NCBI GenBank assembly: GCA_030248295.1
Contig: JASANH010001278.1
Span: 117,501-181,500, forward strand
DNA: 64,000 bases
Source: Mesodorylaimus sp. YZB2_4
Lineage: Eukaryota; Nematoda; Enoplea; Dorylaimida; Dorylaimidae
Reading direction: 5' to 3'
Both the position numbers and the translations under genes were made by a program. Below, one piece after another: positions 23,325 through 34,737 of this stretch; position 1 is the first letter of the stretch, and the number at the start of each line of letters is the position of its first letter. Under the pieces are notes generated by a model. That model was not told the origin of the DNA. It was given only the letters and a program-made list of their open reading frames with translations, and did no database searches.

Positions 23325-23971
23325 TGCAAGTGTCTTCATGTTTTCGTAGCTCTTTGTATTTTTAAATCTCAGTTGACTTCGACACAGTCGAAACGTTTGT
23401 CACCATTTTACACGTTGACCCTAATTCTATATTTTAACGACTTCTTCGAGTCAGCCTTGTACCTTTTCTACGCCTGTCCTTGCATGATACTCGGATAGGA
23501 AATCTATGGCGACACGGTTGGCTTGTATTTAAGTCGGTTCCCAACCCTCAATTACATAAGCATTATTTCGGCCACAGCTTTCATCTCGTTCAACCACGCT
23601 ATAAGCATCGGGAGCAAAAGCACTCGAACCAAGTTCATCTTCACTCGGCCATTCTGCTTACTGTACGGAGTATCGGGCTGGATCGTCGGCGGTGCAGTCA
23701 CTTTGATGAACCTGCTCATATCCCAGTGTCAAATCGTGTTCGATGTCAACAAGTTTTCCTTTTTGACATCTTGCAAAGACCGTTGATGGGTCGGCCACAC
23801 GCCATCCTCAATCTACGCTTATGTGGGCATTTTCGAGTTGCTTTCTGTTACATGTACGCTCTAGCTGTCGTTCGGAAATCGAGGAGGGCCGTGAGCGATC
23901 AGAATGTCGAAATGCGCTTGCACAAAAGGCAGCTAAAATTGCTTAAGCAAGCGATGGTTGGGACTGGTTGA
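23325..23971 (+). pseudogene. Srx-like seven-transmembrane chemoreceptor, broken
   Basis: A continuous frame shows a TM2-like FYTLTLILYFNDFFESALYL, a TM3-like YISIISATAFISFNHAISI in the place of the family's HLLISLNRF-type motif, a TM4 (FCLLYGVSGWIVGGAVTL) followed by SQCQIVFDVNKFSFLTSC. In nematode Srx receptors the same loop has C.IVYD...W.....C. A TM5 and a basic loop RLHKRQLKLLKQAM follow in another frame, like the Srx RRQVKFFTQ loop. A TAG at 23496-23498 and a frameshift near 23860 interrupt the gene, and TM1, TM6 and TM7 are not visible. Srx receptors are candidate chemosensory GPCRs of nematodes. Assignment to Srx is by motif only. Confidence 0.5.
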
Positions 23972-24553
23972 CACCGCGAGCGGTATGGTCATAATTTTCC
24001 TTTCATCCTAATATAAAAATATTTTACGTTTTAGGCTTCCGAATCATGTCAGTTGTCAGTTCGCACCGTTGGGCGTTGGGGTCATGGTGATGTGTATGAA
24101 TCATTTTTACCTCTATATCTTTTAGATACTTCGCTTGCTTTCCTGTATGATTTTGGTGAGCTTCTCTAAATAGGCTTGCATTGTGCAGACACAGTGGCGC
24201 AAAAATAAACTATCACTGATTAGAAGCTTCTGCGAGCGATGCGAGCGACTAGAAAATTGCGAGCGAAGCTGGAGCGAGCCATTTTCCAGTACATATGGGT
24301 ACAATACTGTATCTTAACTGAACATGCACCAAATGAATTGGTAACTACGCCAGGGCAGGTTTACAAAAAAGGTCAAATTCTTGGCGCATTGTTTCATCAC
24401 GCCCCGTAACAACAACCGTTGTGCACTTGCCGAACCATATCAGACAGCGAACAATTCTCAGGCCGACAATATAACCCGTTTTCTTTGAGAATATACACGC
24501 CCTCCACGTTACCGCATAGGCCGCGTGTACATTCCCACAGAAAACAGATAATA

Positions 24554-24770
24554 CAGTCGACTCCACTTAATTGCATATCGTATAATCGCATAAATCGCTT
24601 TATTGCATAAAATTTTTAAGTCCCGATTCTTTTCCCATACCCGCTATGTTAAAAATCTTCGCATAATTGAATATTGGATAAACGCATAGCCTTTAACAGA
24701 ACGACGCATATGCTCCATATGCATTCTGATTAGATTAGAAAATTGACGCCGTCATTTAGTAGTAACATTC
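24554..24770 (+). mobile_element. pogo/Tc1-like DNA transposon end, copy 1
   Basis: After a TA dinucleotide, CAGTCGACTCCACTTAATTGC begins about 200 AT-rich bases with GCATAA motifs. The same start (CAGTCAACTCCGCTTAATTG) occurs at 31975. The TIR style CAGT..A.TC.CTTA..TGC resembles pogo elements. No opposite TIR found, so probably truncated. Confidence 0.5.
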
Positions 24771-25717
24771 ATTGCCAATTCCAGTTCTTTTCTGGAAGGT
24801 CGATCTTTGCGTTTGCCATGGTAGCATCGACCAGTCAAATTAATAGCTCAAAAAAAACGCAAGGATTCAAGTTTTAAAGAAAAAAATGAGGTTGTTAAAG
24901 GGCGGGGGTCTCACTGGAAATTAGAAGGGTATCTGAGAGATATTTATCATTATCAGAGGCATTGCCATGGTCGCACAGCGTTGCTGCGGCCGCCGCGAAT
25001 AGTTTCTAGGCAGACGGCGAGGCCCATGATGTAAGATGAGCCAGCTGAGACGTCTGTTTGCACAAGGAAAACTGGATAGCGCAGCGCGATGGGTATGTAT
25101 GATATATCGATCTTGCCATGCCCCTATCACCTACAGTAAGCTGTACTTAGATGCCCTAAAATTACAGCCCGACTGGAAGTTATTTTCGCACTTTATTCAT
25201 GTCAAACCGTTAGGCTACATTTCTGATAGCTGGTGCATAGACGGATGACATGCATATCTCTGCGAAGCAGACAATCACGTATTTACTGTACAGTACCAAA
25301 CCAGCAGCGAGGAGGACTGGCGATGTCGTCCAACAAGTGAAGTCTCCGCCTTCCCGCGCGGCCGTCCCTTCTGTCATTGGTCGAGCCAGCTGTAAGCGAG
25401 CGCCGCAGTGCCTAGCGAACGATGCTTGACTATGTAGCTATGCGAGTTGGGGCGGCACTGTTTCAGGTGAACAGCTTATGAGTCTATAGTAGTCGTGGGT
25501 GATTTTGTTGGTCCATGGCCTCCGCCACTAGGTGACAACCTGAATTCGGAGGAATAGGATCTCAACTCTTCATACAGTACAGTAGTTTTCAACTGGGCAC
25601 TCTTTCCGACAATTTTCTTGGATTCACTAGCAAAAAAATGGCAAGGGCAAAAAATATAACCAAGTAAGCGGCCAGGCAAATCGATATTACAGAATCATCG
25701 GGTAATATGCGTTAGGG
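24771..25717. other. Region 3' of the P2X7-ballast gene
   Basis: No gene or clear repeat. The part next to 25717 presumably holds the 3'UTR of the minus-strand gene. Confidence 0.4.
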
Positions 25718-28700
25718 TCAACAGATCTCGACGGTTATGAAAGTGTACACTCCATTTTCCTCGGGATACAACCCACGAATGAGCTGCAAATGAGCTCAGG
25801 TTAGTGTCTATGTTGATAGTAGAACAGAGAGCATACCCTGTAGGTGCAGCTGGGCAGTGGGCGACGATCATCGCGAACCAAGACACCGTAAATCCATAGA
25901 ATATACGACCGATAGGCGTGATATCTGAACTGTTTCATGGTCGAACCATCGTCTTGGGTACCCTGGGAAAAAAGAATCTTGCACACGCAGAGAAATCTGA
26001 ATTGATAATCAAGAACATACCCATAAGTCATTTCGGATTGCCATTGCCTGGCGCAAGGCGTCTTAATTGGTGACAACGTTCACGAAATAAGGGTCCCGCG
26101 TGTGACCAGCACGCCTGGCGGTCGGGAGTAATCGATACGCTCCCCTGGCTGGGACGTCAACCTCTTCGGTTGATGTTTCTAGAGCAGGTATAGTCGCGAG
26201 ACTTGCCTACCTCCAGTCGGAATTTCTTGCTTAGAGACTTCGGTCTCGACTATCTCCCGCCGCCTGGGTGCGCTGGTTACACGCGTAATGCAGTCGTCCT
26301 GGTCGCAGCACGTGTCTTCGAATAGGATCCCTGTTTGGATGTACTAGAAAAACGAAATTTGTGTACGTATGCAGAGTCAAAACGAAAGCCATGCAAATCG
26401 GCGCTGGCGGGCAAGGAAAGGATAGCTTACATGGCCGCACCGGCACCATTCCGGCAGCTCGTCCAACGGTGTGCGTTCGCTGCGTTCCTTGAATTCCGTC
26501 CACTGCAACAGCTGAGTACGAATCGAATTGAGTACACCGGTGTCGCTTTGCGCAAGAAATTCAACGATCTCGTGGCTTCGAAGTCGGCGCATCATCGATG
26601 CTACCTCACGGGCCCTTGCCTCGTTTGTCTCTAATACCTCTTCGCCCAACTGGCTGACGACTGGTGAAGCAGGCGAACCAACTCTTTCTTGTTCGACGAA
26701 CAAACCTGACACCTGAAAGTTAGCGAGAATTGCATCATACCAGTTCACTGACGCACATACACCAATCCTATACTTACGTCCATGGCCTCGGTTTCGGCTT
26801 CGGCTTCTTCAAAATCCACATCGGGCACATTGTTGGCAAATGTTATCGTACGAAAGTCTGGATAGCGATGCAGAACCCCACAGAAGCGGCCCCGACAAGT
26901 GCACTTCTGTTCGTGGCACGCACCGCCATTGGCTAAACATAAGCAAAGTCTAGAGTAGCAGTGTCCAGAGCATGAACAGCCGCCGTTCGCTTGTCCACGT
27001 GGTTGTTCAGCAGGTAAGTCGTCTAAAGGGGGCACGGTGATGGTAGTCGTCATGTGCGTGAATGTTCTTTCTAAAATACTGTACTGTAGCTATAAAATAG
27101 TGACATCAAACCAAATCACTCGAAAGTAAACAAGCGATTGAACGCTAGGACATATGGCTCAGAGAAAATCAAGAGAAAAATAACAATTTTCTTCACGATC
27201 TCACAAAAAAGCGAACAAAAAATGCAACAAAACAAATCAAAGAAAGTGGACACATTCATTTGCTCACGTTCAACTCAGCAGCGCTGTTAGTACTGGATTT
27301 CGTCATCTGAATCGTCCGTTATTGGTTCAGCAGCTTCTTCTCCAGAGGCATAGTCCTGAAGTCAACTCTCACCTGGATCGATGACGGCCTGTTCCGATTC
27401 TTCTATCTGTTCGTCCTCACACTGCGTGAAGGCAGCCAGATTGTAACGGCTTTTGTAGCGCGAGAGGACATCTTGCAAGGTTTCTTGTGTTTTGGCCGTG
27501 TTTGGCGCTATCAGCTTCGGATCATTCTTCACTGACACGACATTTAGTCGATGACCGCCCATGCTGAACGGTGTGGTGCATGCCTCGGTAAGAATGGCAG
27601 CCATGATATGCGGGACGTGGTTATATGGTTTGTCGACCTGAAAATGGCTTGAGCGATGCTTACGATAGGAGCCCTAGCCACACACAAACACACACACAAA
27701 CTAACCTTTTTGAGGTAGGGCATTGTTCAACGACAGGTGTTACAAGAAGTTTCTGAACGCGCAGATAATGCGTTTTTGACGGCACCCGAAGGTTGATGGT
27801 CTGAAGCAATCATGACATTACACACACTGAGAGAGCAGTGCTGTACATTACTGTTCGCACCTTGAAGAAATGGCTGATGCGAGACCACGTGTTTCCGCTC
27901 TATAAAATGATAAGATTCCCATAGAACCACATGTATGAAAGTAACAAAGACGCTAGGTACTCACCACTACGACAGCTGACGACAACAGAGTGTTGAGCGC
28001 ATAAAACTGGACTTTGGACCGGTTGTGCTCCAAATGTTGAAGCTTCAGCCGACCATCCTTGGAAAGTACTGGAGACTTTCCGACATGAAGGCGCACTTTC
28101 TTGCCTTTGCTGGACTCCTTATAGTAGCCGTCAGGGAGAAGACGTGTACTGTTGCTGTTATCGTACTCAATTGGCTCCTGTGCTTTCACGCTGGCAATTT
28201 GTTCCCTACGCGCGACCGCTTCGTCGCAAATCAGGTGGCGCTGGTGACCGAAGCTGGCGACCGAACCCATCCGACATATTGGAAGCGTCATCGTCAGTCA
28301 CCCGCGGCTCATGCCGAATGTGAAACTGGGCTTCTGCCTCTTCGCGTGCTGGATCAAAGTCGTGTGGGTCATATTCCTTGTCTGCCAGATCAGCATCGTC
28401 GATTTCAAGTTCGTCGCCTATAATATGGGAATGCATCTAGCTAGAACCTTGCGGTTCTGTCATGCACTACGCGCCTAGGCATCCTGAATTCTGCGAGGGC
28501 CTTATGAATAGGCGAATATTTTTGCCGACCAATCTCACTCATCGGAGGGGTTGCCTCTGAGACCTTCCCCGACAACATCTCAAGCATTCATCAAGCGCAT
28601 CAAGAAAAATGGGATTTACTTACGTTTGTCACGAAGGGTACCAGCTGCCATGTAAATCGGTGCACGGCGTGGTGGCATTTCTAAAGAAGGCGTCATAGCA

Positions 28701-29858
28701 AAAATCGTATCAAGGACACGCATGCAACAATGAAGTACCCCAATTAGAAGACAACACCGACAGTAATGGGATTCCCAAGCCCAGAGCGCCCAGCGAATGG
28801 CAAGTTCGCCGAGCATGACAATGGCAAATGCACATTTTTCTAGCCTTGGACTGGTATTCTCTAAACTACGTTAGTTTTTTTCTGATCATCCTGGTCGGTC
28901 CATGGGAGGGTCGATTTTCAGCCCTTTACCCGCGGGCTAGGGGGCTTCTTAGGTGACTTTATCTTGCCCTCGCCTAGGGTCCATCCGAGATGCATGCCAG
29001 GCAAGGGTGCATGTCAGTTGCTGCCCGAGATGTCGGCGGTTTCCCATGGGGTAACCATACCCAGCCCGTGCCCCGTGAGGGGAGTCGCCGCCCCATATGG
29101 CCTCTCCTCGTTTATCGACACTGGAGGGATGAATGGTGAGTTACCCGCCGCCAGGCGTGCAAGGCGCAGAGAGAACTTCACCTAGTTCTCAGACGGCGAG
29201 AGTTGAACTCAGGGCCGACCACTTTCCAGCTCTGCCAAGCAAACTGTGACACACGCCAGTACTTGTGCAGTTTAGGGGGCCTTTCACCGCTACACCACCA
29301 AGGCGGCTAACCTACATAACTGTCCAATGTCTTACCTGCTTGCTTAGTTGCTGCCGCACCATTCAGCGCCCTAGCGCCAGAGCAAAGTTCTTGACCAACA
29401 AGACGCTGTAGTTCTTTCTCCTGATCAGTTGTCTGTGCTGATCGATGCTGCCCATCAATCTCTTCAACCACTCGAATGAAATATTTCATAAGATCGCGTC
29501 TGGTGACCAACACGCGATCTTGTTGAATTTGCTCCAGCGCTCGCACTTCTCCAGGATAAAGTTTGACTGTAAAAGCCACCAACTTTTCATCGTCTGATTT
29601 CGCCTTTCGGCCACCACCTGGCCTCCGAGTTTTCGGTCTGCAGTAATACCGAGAATCAGACGATTTGTAACTTCACCCCTGACGTAATGAATTACCTGGA
29701 TCCAGCATCCGCAGCCTCGGCTTGGCATTACCTCTGTGGCACTTGGCGCTTCTTCTTATTCGCCTCCATTTCTGATCCTGCAAGAAAACTTGGGCAAACT
29801 GTGAAGAGATCTCATCATGATCAATCGTTCCGGCAAGATCAAATCCCCTTACTGTCAT
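25718..29858 (-). CDS. CXC-like and P2X7 C-terminal (ballast) domain protein
   Basis: Minus-strand exons: 29858-29696, 29637-29336, 28680-28624, 28417-27965, 27899-27861, 27800-27706, about 27646-27373, 27022-26778, 26712-26431, about 26060-26021, 25962-25837, 25783-25718. Most joints agree in phase. In order: a basic start with GGGRKAKSDDEK and a ribbon-helix-helix-like VAFTVKLYPGEV...LVTRRDLMKYFI; an acidic linker; SSAVVVSGNTWSRIS...VPSKTHYLRVQK, reminiscent of regions before the catalytic core in some metazoan transposase-like proteins (inference); a nine-cysteine CXC-like motif CSCSGHCYSRLCLC...C; EWCRCG; and FRYHAYRSYILWIYG..DRRPLPSC...YPEENGVY, the signature of the P2X7 ballast domain, here without any P2X channel part. 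Oddities: one frameshift between 28291 and 28206, and the exon with the domain's middle cysteines is not found where a family-B repeat sits. Gene may be decaying, or the assembly has an error. Confidence 0.65.
26098..26310 (+). repeat. Dispersed structured repeat, family B, copy 2
   Basis: Matches 885-1105 over its length. It lies in an intron of the P2X7-ballast gene, exactly where an expected cysteine-rich exon of that domain is not found. Confidence 0.6.
28914..29315 (-). repeat. tRNA-derived SINE, family C, copy 1
   Basis: Read on the minus strand it starts GCCGCCTTGGTGGTGTAGCG (box A type) with GAGTTCAACTCTCGCCG as box B, then a 300-base GC-rich body ending CCCCCTAGCCCGCGGGTAAA. The same body occurs at 40387-40718. 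It lies in intron 2 of the P2X7-ballast gene. Confidence 0.7.
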
Positions 29859-31180
29859 TTATACAACTGGCGGCACTTGTCTACTTTAGGGAGCCACCAA
29901 AAATCTTTTGAAAGTCCGACAGGTGAGAGAGAGAACCCCAACCCAACTGGCTAATATATTTTGCCTTCCTACTAGGGGCGACTTCACCTTTGGCTTTAGC
30001 CCTTCTCACTGAAGCCACTCAGAATTTCATGGCGCCTCACAGTAAAAATTTTTTTCACGCATTATTCAGTACATCATCTTGCAAGTGAGAATATTTGCTA
30101 AGAAATCTTCTTTGAAAGATAACACAAAACGTAGAAGATGCGCACGAGGTTTACTGGTCTCACCCATTCTATGACAGCAAGCAAAGAACAACAAACACTA
30201 CTCCCCAACTCATCTCTGCTGACAATGACTCTCCTCTAGGGGTGTATCTCAGTGCGAATTCCGGCCTGATCAAAGTGTTTACCTAGGTGGCCCTTGCAGC
30301 CGGCTGACCCGTCTTTATTGATTGTCCGCCCGCCAGATCGCGTCTAGGGCCCTGCCTCTCACTGGAAATGCCTACCTGGCTCACTATAGCACATATAGAT
30401 ATATACCTACGTGCTTTAGACCTTATTTTCGGTCGACCGAAAACCAGTGAGACGCTCCCCCTTAATACAGTAAGTCTGAACAACGATTGAGTCAAGCTGA
30501 AATCGATTTCTGATGCTTTGAATGCTATCCATATTCTGCAAAGATTCTTTTTGAGCCGTGAAAATTCCAGTCTCGATGCTTTATATGAGGCTAACCGTAA
30601 GCACGACGTTTTGAACGCAGAAACAAGCAGCATTCAAACTGAGATCACAGATTACTTTGCAAAAGATCACTACATGCCATTTGTCAGAGACCAGAAAGGA
30701 AGTTCAGAACATCAGTGAACCAGTTCAAGAGGCTGCTATCAATTGACAGGCTGACTGCATAGGTTGCAATGGATTTCTGCAATGGACGCTGAATTTCATC
30801 TTACCCAACACGAATGGATTGCACGTGAAGCAGTTTTGTAATTGACCATGGAATTCACGTGCAATTGAGGGATGAGGAATCTGGGAATAAGCTTTAAAAG
30901 TTCACGTTCATAGCCGTCTACGCTCAACATCTTTGAGTTATCTTGCACTCGTCATGCACTTTTTCATGGCAGTTATAATTTGGAATCCTCGGCCTATGCA
31001 TTCCTGCAAACCAAACCAGTCACTTAGCCTCGCGTCTAGGAGGAGGACCTAAGAGAGACAAACCAGTTTTCTCAACCAGTGCACTGATTGGTGCGGACAC
31101 GCCTATTACACAATCGATGCAAACATATAATATACTGACAATCTTGGATTGATGATTTCAGATTGACCGTGACAATATCG
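29859..31180. other. Spacer upstream of the P2X7-ballast gene
   Basis: Should contain that gene's promoter on the left. A 66-codon frame at 30518-30718 has no features I recognise. Otherwise nothing seen. Confidence 0.4.
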
Positions 31181-31188
31181 GTTACACC

Positions 31189-31194
31189 TTTATT
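31189..31194 (-). terminator. Polyadenylation signal of the peptide gene
   Basis: AATAAA on the minus strand, one base after the TGA stop. Confidence 0.5.
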
Positions 31195-31195
31195 T

Positions 31196-31516
31196 TCAGA
31201 CATCATTATGCGTGCTTTGGTTGAACGGAATGTCCAAGAACCCATCCGAGGCAACACGGCCGTCCACACTCATCTGACAGTAGCACACATATTGCACCGG
31301 GTCTTCGTAAATCAAGGAGCTGCACCGGCGAGAGATGCAGGACACTTCGCAATGGCATTGCATGCAGCTGGGCACGATATACTGATCTAAAAGACAAGAG
31401 CTTGATTGGAGTCTCAGACATGACACTGGCATACATCCTGCACGCTTCTGTCGCAATCGATCTATTGGACTGGCGAGAACAGCGGCGAGAAAAAATTGCA
31501 GAAAGATTGTTCTCAT
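31196..31516 (-). CDS. Secreted cysteine-rich peptide precursor, 106 residues
   Basis: Single exon. Residues 1-16 form a signal peptide (MRTIFLQFFLAAVLAS); a short pro-segment ends in the dibasic RQKR site (residues 22-25). The mature part begins AGCMPVSC and holds ten cysteines before residue 81, followed by a cysteine-free acidic tail. Such a layout is typical of secreted peptides or small disulfide-rich effectors; no known family recognised. The start codon is the first ATG after the TATA box at 31585-31580; upstream in-frame ATGs precede that box. AATAAA follows the stop directly. The promoter and gene are mirrored at 32681 onward, where the copy is broken. The function is unknown. Confidence 0.65.
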   Translation of the reverse strand: MRTIFLQFFLAAVLASPIDRLRQKRAGCMPVSCLRLQSSSCLLDQYIVPSCMQCHCEVSCISRRCSSLIYEDPVQYVCYCQMSVDGRVASDGFLDIPFNQSTHNDV

Positions 31517-31579
31517 TGTGATGATTTTCGAAATATTTGCGAATCGAAACAACAAAATGGTGTCTTTGCAGACCCCGAG

Positions 31580-31585
31580 TTTATA
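31580..31585 (-). promoter_or_regulatory. TATA box of the cysteine-rich peptide gene
   Basis: CCATATAAACTC, 64 bases upstream of the ATG, is conserved in the mirror copy as CCATATAAAATCG (32679-32690), as is the following GTCTGCAAAGACACCATTT, which would span the transcription start. Confidence 0.6.
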
Positions 31586-31974
31586 TGGTTTGCAAATTGT
31601 GACGGTGCACGAGCATTTTCTCAACCGGCCACACAGGTCAACCAGTTTTGTTAAACGGGGATCTAGGAACGCACCTTTTTGAGTATAAACATAACAGGCT
31701 GTGAATTGGAAACAACACTGATAAAAATTTGAGTCATTGAACTGGAAAAATACCTGATTTTATGCAATACTCTGTTAGAAACAATGAAAGTGTTTGTACG
31801 TCTTTGAGAATCCAAGCAAATTAATACGGCGGGCAGATTGCCGCGGGTGACACTACTAGTACGAGGAACGATGGATGACTGAAGAGTTTCGAAGACTGTG
31901 AGCTTTCCTGGGCGAGGAAGAAAACATTCCGTCTGGTTTCTGTGCCAGCACCAGAATTGAAAACAATTTAAGCA

Positions 31975-32260
31975 CAGTCAACTCCGCTTAATTGCGTAGC
32001 CTCCGGATCAAAATTTTAAATGCAATTAACCGGTTTATTCCTTTATCCGAAACATCGGATATGTGCATAATATGCATATATGGATGAGTTATTCGATTAA
32101 GCGATAAAAGCTAGCTTGGTTTGCTCGAGCACATCATGCTAAATCCAGTATTTTCGCTAAAACTCTTAATGAGCACTACTTTAATCGCATAAGATATCAA
32201 ACAAAACTCCAAATAAGCAGTGGCATGTATGCGAACACCATGTAGTGATGTAATGGTCGA
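31975..32260 (+). mobile_element. pogo/Tc1-like DNA transposon end, copy 2
   Basis: CAGTCAACTCCGCTTAATTGCG starts a stretch related to 24554-24770, with GCAATTAA, GTGCATAA and ATTAAGCGATAAA motifs. No terminal partner was found. It sits in the spacer of the inverted duplication. Confidence 0.5.
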
Positions 32261-32739
32261 TCAACTTTAATCGAGACAATAAAAATGAATTTTTTGAGCT
32301 CGTGATGCTCTACAGAGTAATAAAACAGACCTTAGACTTATTTCACGCTTCAAGGAAACTAATAATTTCCTCATGATTCGATAGGCATCTATAATTCCGT
32401 AGCGTCACCCAAGACAATTTGCGCGCCATGTTAATTCGACTACTTCAATTCTCAACGATCGTCAGAACACTTTCACTGTTTCTAGCCGACTACTGAGTAA
32501 AATCAGGTATTTTTGTAGTTCAATGATCAAATTGCGTCAGGGTTGTTCCCTGTTTACTTCGAGTTTCGAGTATATTCGTACTCAAAAAGGTACGCCAGGA
32601 AAAATTTCTCTCTTGTTCAACAAAGCTGGATGACCTGTGTGACTGGCTGAGAAAGCGATTATGCACCGTCGCCCAAACCATATAAAATCGAGGTCTGCAA
32701 AGACACCATTTGATTGTTCTGATCCATCAGGCATCTTCG

Positions 32740-33070
32740 ATGAATTCTCTTATTATCACAAAGAGAACAATCTTTCTGCATTTTCTTCTCGCCGCTGTTC
32801 TCGCCTGTCCAATTGATCGATTGAGACAGAAGCGTGCAGGATGTATGCCAGTGTCATGTCTGAGACTACCATGACAGTTCTTGTCTTTTAGACCATTACA
32901 TCGTGCCCAATCGCATGAATGCCATTGCGAATTGTCCTGCATCTCTCGTCGGTGCAGTTCCTTGATTTGGGAAGACCTAAGTGCAATATTTGTGCTGCTG
33001 TCAGATGAGTGTGGACGGCCATGTTGCATCGAATGGATTCTTGGACATTCCGTTCAACCAAAAGAAGCTT
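32740..33070 (+). pseudogene. Broken mirror copy of the cysteine-rich peptide gene
   Basis: Starts MNSLIITKRTIFLHFLLAAVLAC and keeps the RQKR site and AGCMPVSC, then a one-base insertion brings a TGA at 32872-32874, giving only 44 residues. A one-base deletion near 32922 restores the original frame for the ISRRCSSLI block. Its TATA box (32681-32686) is intact, so it may still be transcribed. Confidence 0.7.
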
Positions 33071-33339
33071 ACTGGTCTGGCTTAATGCTAAACTTGAATC
33101 GATATATATTGTAATTTTAACCTCGGATGAACCGTTGATGACTTCAATAAACATGGTTCATCAATAAATATGGTTTATCAATAAACATTCTGCAGTCATC
33201 GCATACCTTAAAGTCTCAATCAACACTCAACCGTCTGCCTTCACCCCGCTCCTATGCCTCCTCTAATCTGCGCATGAATCATATTCCAACGTATGGGAAT
33301 CGGCGCGTATAGCATGCGCGCGCGATATTCAAATCACTT

Positions 33340-33634
33340 ATATAAAAGGATCCTTGATCAGCGAGTACTATGCTATACCTTTTACGCATCCCAAAGTCCC
33401 TCAGGAATAAGCGCTCTATCAATTGGGCGAATAACAGATATTTCCCATGATTCAGGAACTTGGGCCACCTGCGAGGTTACGGAATCGCACGATCAACTAT
33501 CAATGGGGACATGTTTTGGTTACAAAGTTTGCAAAAGACGATGCGAAATCGAAATTACCACCCCTACCATTGAGAGAGTGTACAAGTGTGCAAAAGAAGT
33601 GTGCGCCACAATCACTCACGACATCACCTAAGCA
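33340..33634 (+). other. Uncertain small gene: TATA box with short cysteine-containing frame
   Basis: A strong TATAAAAGG (about 33340) precedes an open frame ending at 33631 whose last 45 residues have five cysteines (CFGYKVCKRRC...CAKEVC). No signal peptide is visible and the start is unclear. Either a small secreted product with a missing 5' exon or chance. Confidence 0.25.
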
Positions 33635-34737
33635 CAATTGGGCTCGACGTAGATCATCAGGGGACATCTTCCAAACGACTGCTTTCAATTTAGTCCTACA
33701 GCAGTAGCAAGTGTGGGAAGAAAGATCGAAGCTGGCAAAGTTAGCTGCTGTCGCTGCTAGGCTAATACTCATTGCATGGGCGTATATGTGGGCGTGCTGA
33801 TGGTGCCCTTCCTCTGACACAGTGTCCGTCCAGTAATTACTATTTTTACTTGGCTATCGCCTGCGCATAAGGTGAAATTAACTTCCTGTTAATAATTCCG
33901 GTGATTCTTCTAGAAAAGATATTGTTTTAGTCACTTGGATAAAATGGGTTCATTGTGCTTCCTAAAATGCGTAGGCTAAAGTGCGTAAATGCGATCCACC
34001 TTTTATCTATAATAAGCTTTATTTTAAAAAAAAGAAAAACCTGATGTATCGAGTGTGCCATGAAGAATGATAGCTTCTTGCCAAGATACACGAATGTTTT
34101 TTACAAGGTTTTGTTCCGCGAGTTTATAAAAGCTGGACTTGTCTATAAAATTTTAGATCTGTTTTGCTAACTTTTATTCTCTGTTCTCATTGCCACTAGG
34201 CAGGTAGCTCCTCTTTTAGTACCACCTGTACCGTGCTCTCCTATGCCTTCCCCTGCGGGCCTTGCATATTAATTGCTAATAATTTGACCTAGCGCGCGCA
34301 TAGCTCGAGATTAGCAGGGCAAAGGTGCGATGGCTGGGCGTAGACCATGCTTTATCCAATGTGACCAATGCGGCCCCTGTCACTGTTTCCCCCTGCGTGT
34401 CCCCAACACGCGTTATTCACTAATTATTCTACATTCTCGCTTGGAACGTTTTTCAGTCAAGAATTATGGATGTCATCCACCACCCGACGAGCATATTTAT
34501 GGCATAGCTTTGCTCTCAAAGGTCAGACCGGTTCTATAAAAAGCCACTAGCTAGTCAGACTGGCATTTTGTGCTCGCGTGGCTTATTTTGGGCATGTATC
34601 GTTTTTCTAAGCAAGTTCTCAGATGTCCTCTGTCAACAGGGTGTCATATATAACTAATCGTAGCCGTAACTGAATTCGTGTTTTTAATCCAGGTTCCGGG
34701 GACCTTCTGTAGGGTGGGAAAATATAACATGTTTTGC

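Larger units (their letters stand above)
31178..33190. repeat. Inverted duplication carrying a peptide gene and its broken mirror copy
   Basis: The left arm (about 31178-31855) and right arm (about 32402-33190) are inverted copies. Matching landmarks: ACTTTCA.TGTTTCTA with AAAATCAGGTATTTTT, CCATATAAA, GTCTGCAAAGACACCATTT, the peptide coding region and GTCACCC. The roughly 550-base spacer contains a pogo-like transposon end at 31975. The arms include promoter, coding region and 3' flank. Confidence 0.8.

Noticed and set aside
23325..23971. Functional chemoreceptor with an intron at the internal TAG
   Set aside because: The reading frame continues on both sides with normal TM spacing, so the TAG is a stop in a continuous exon, and a second frameshift follows.
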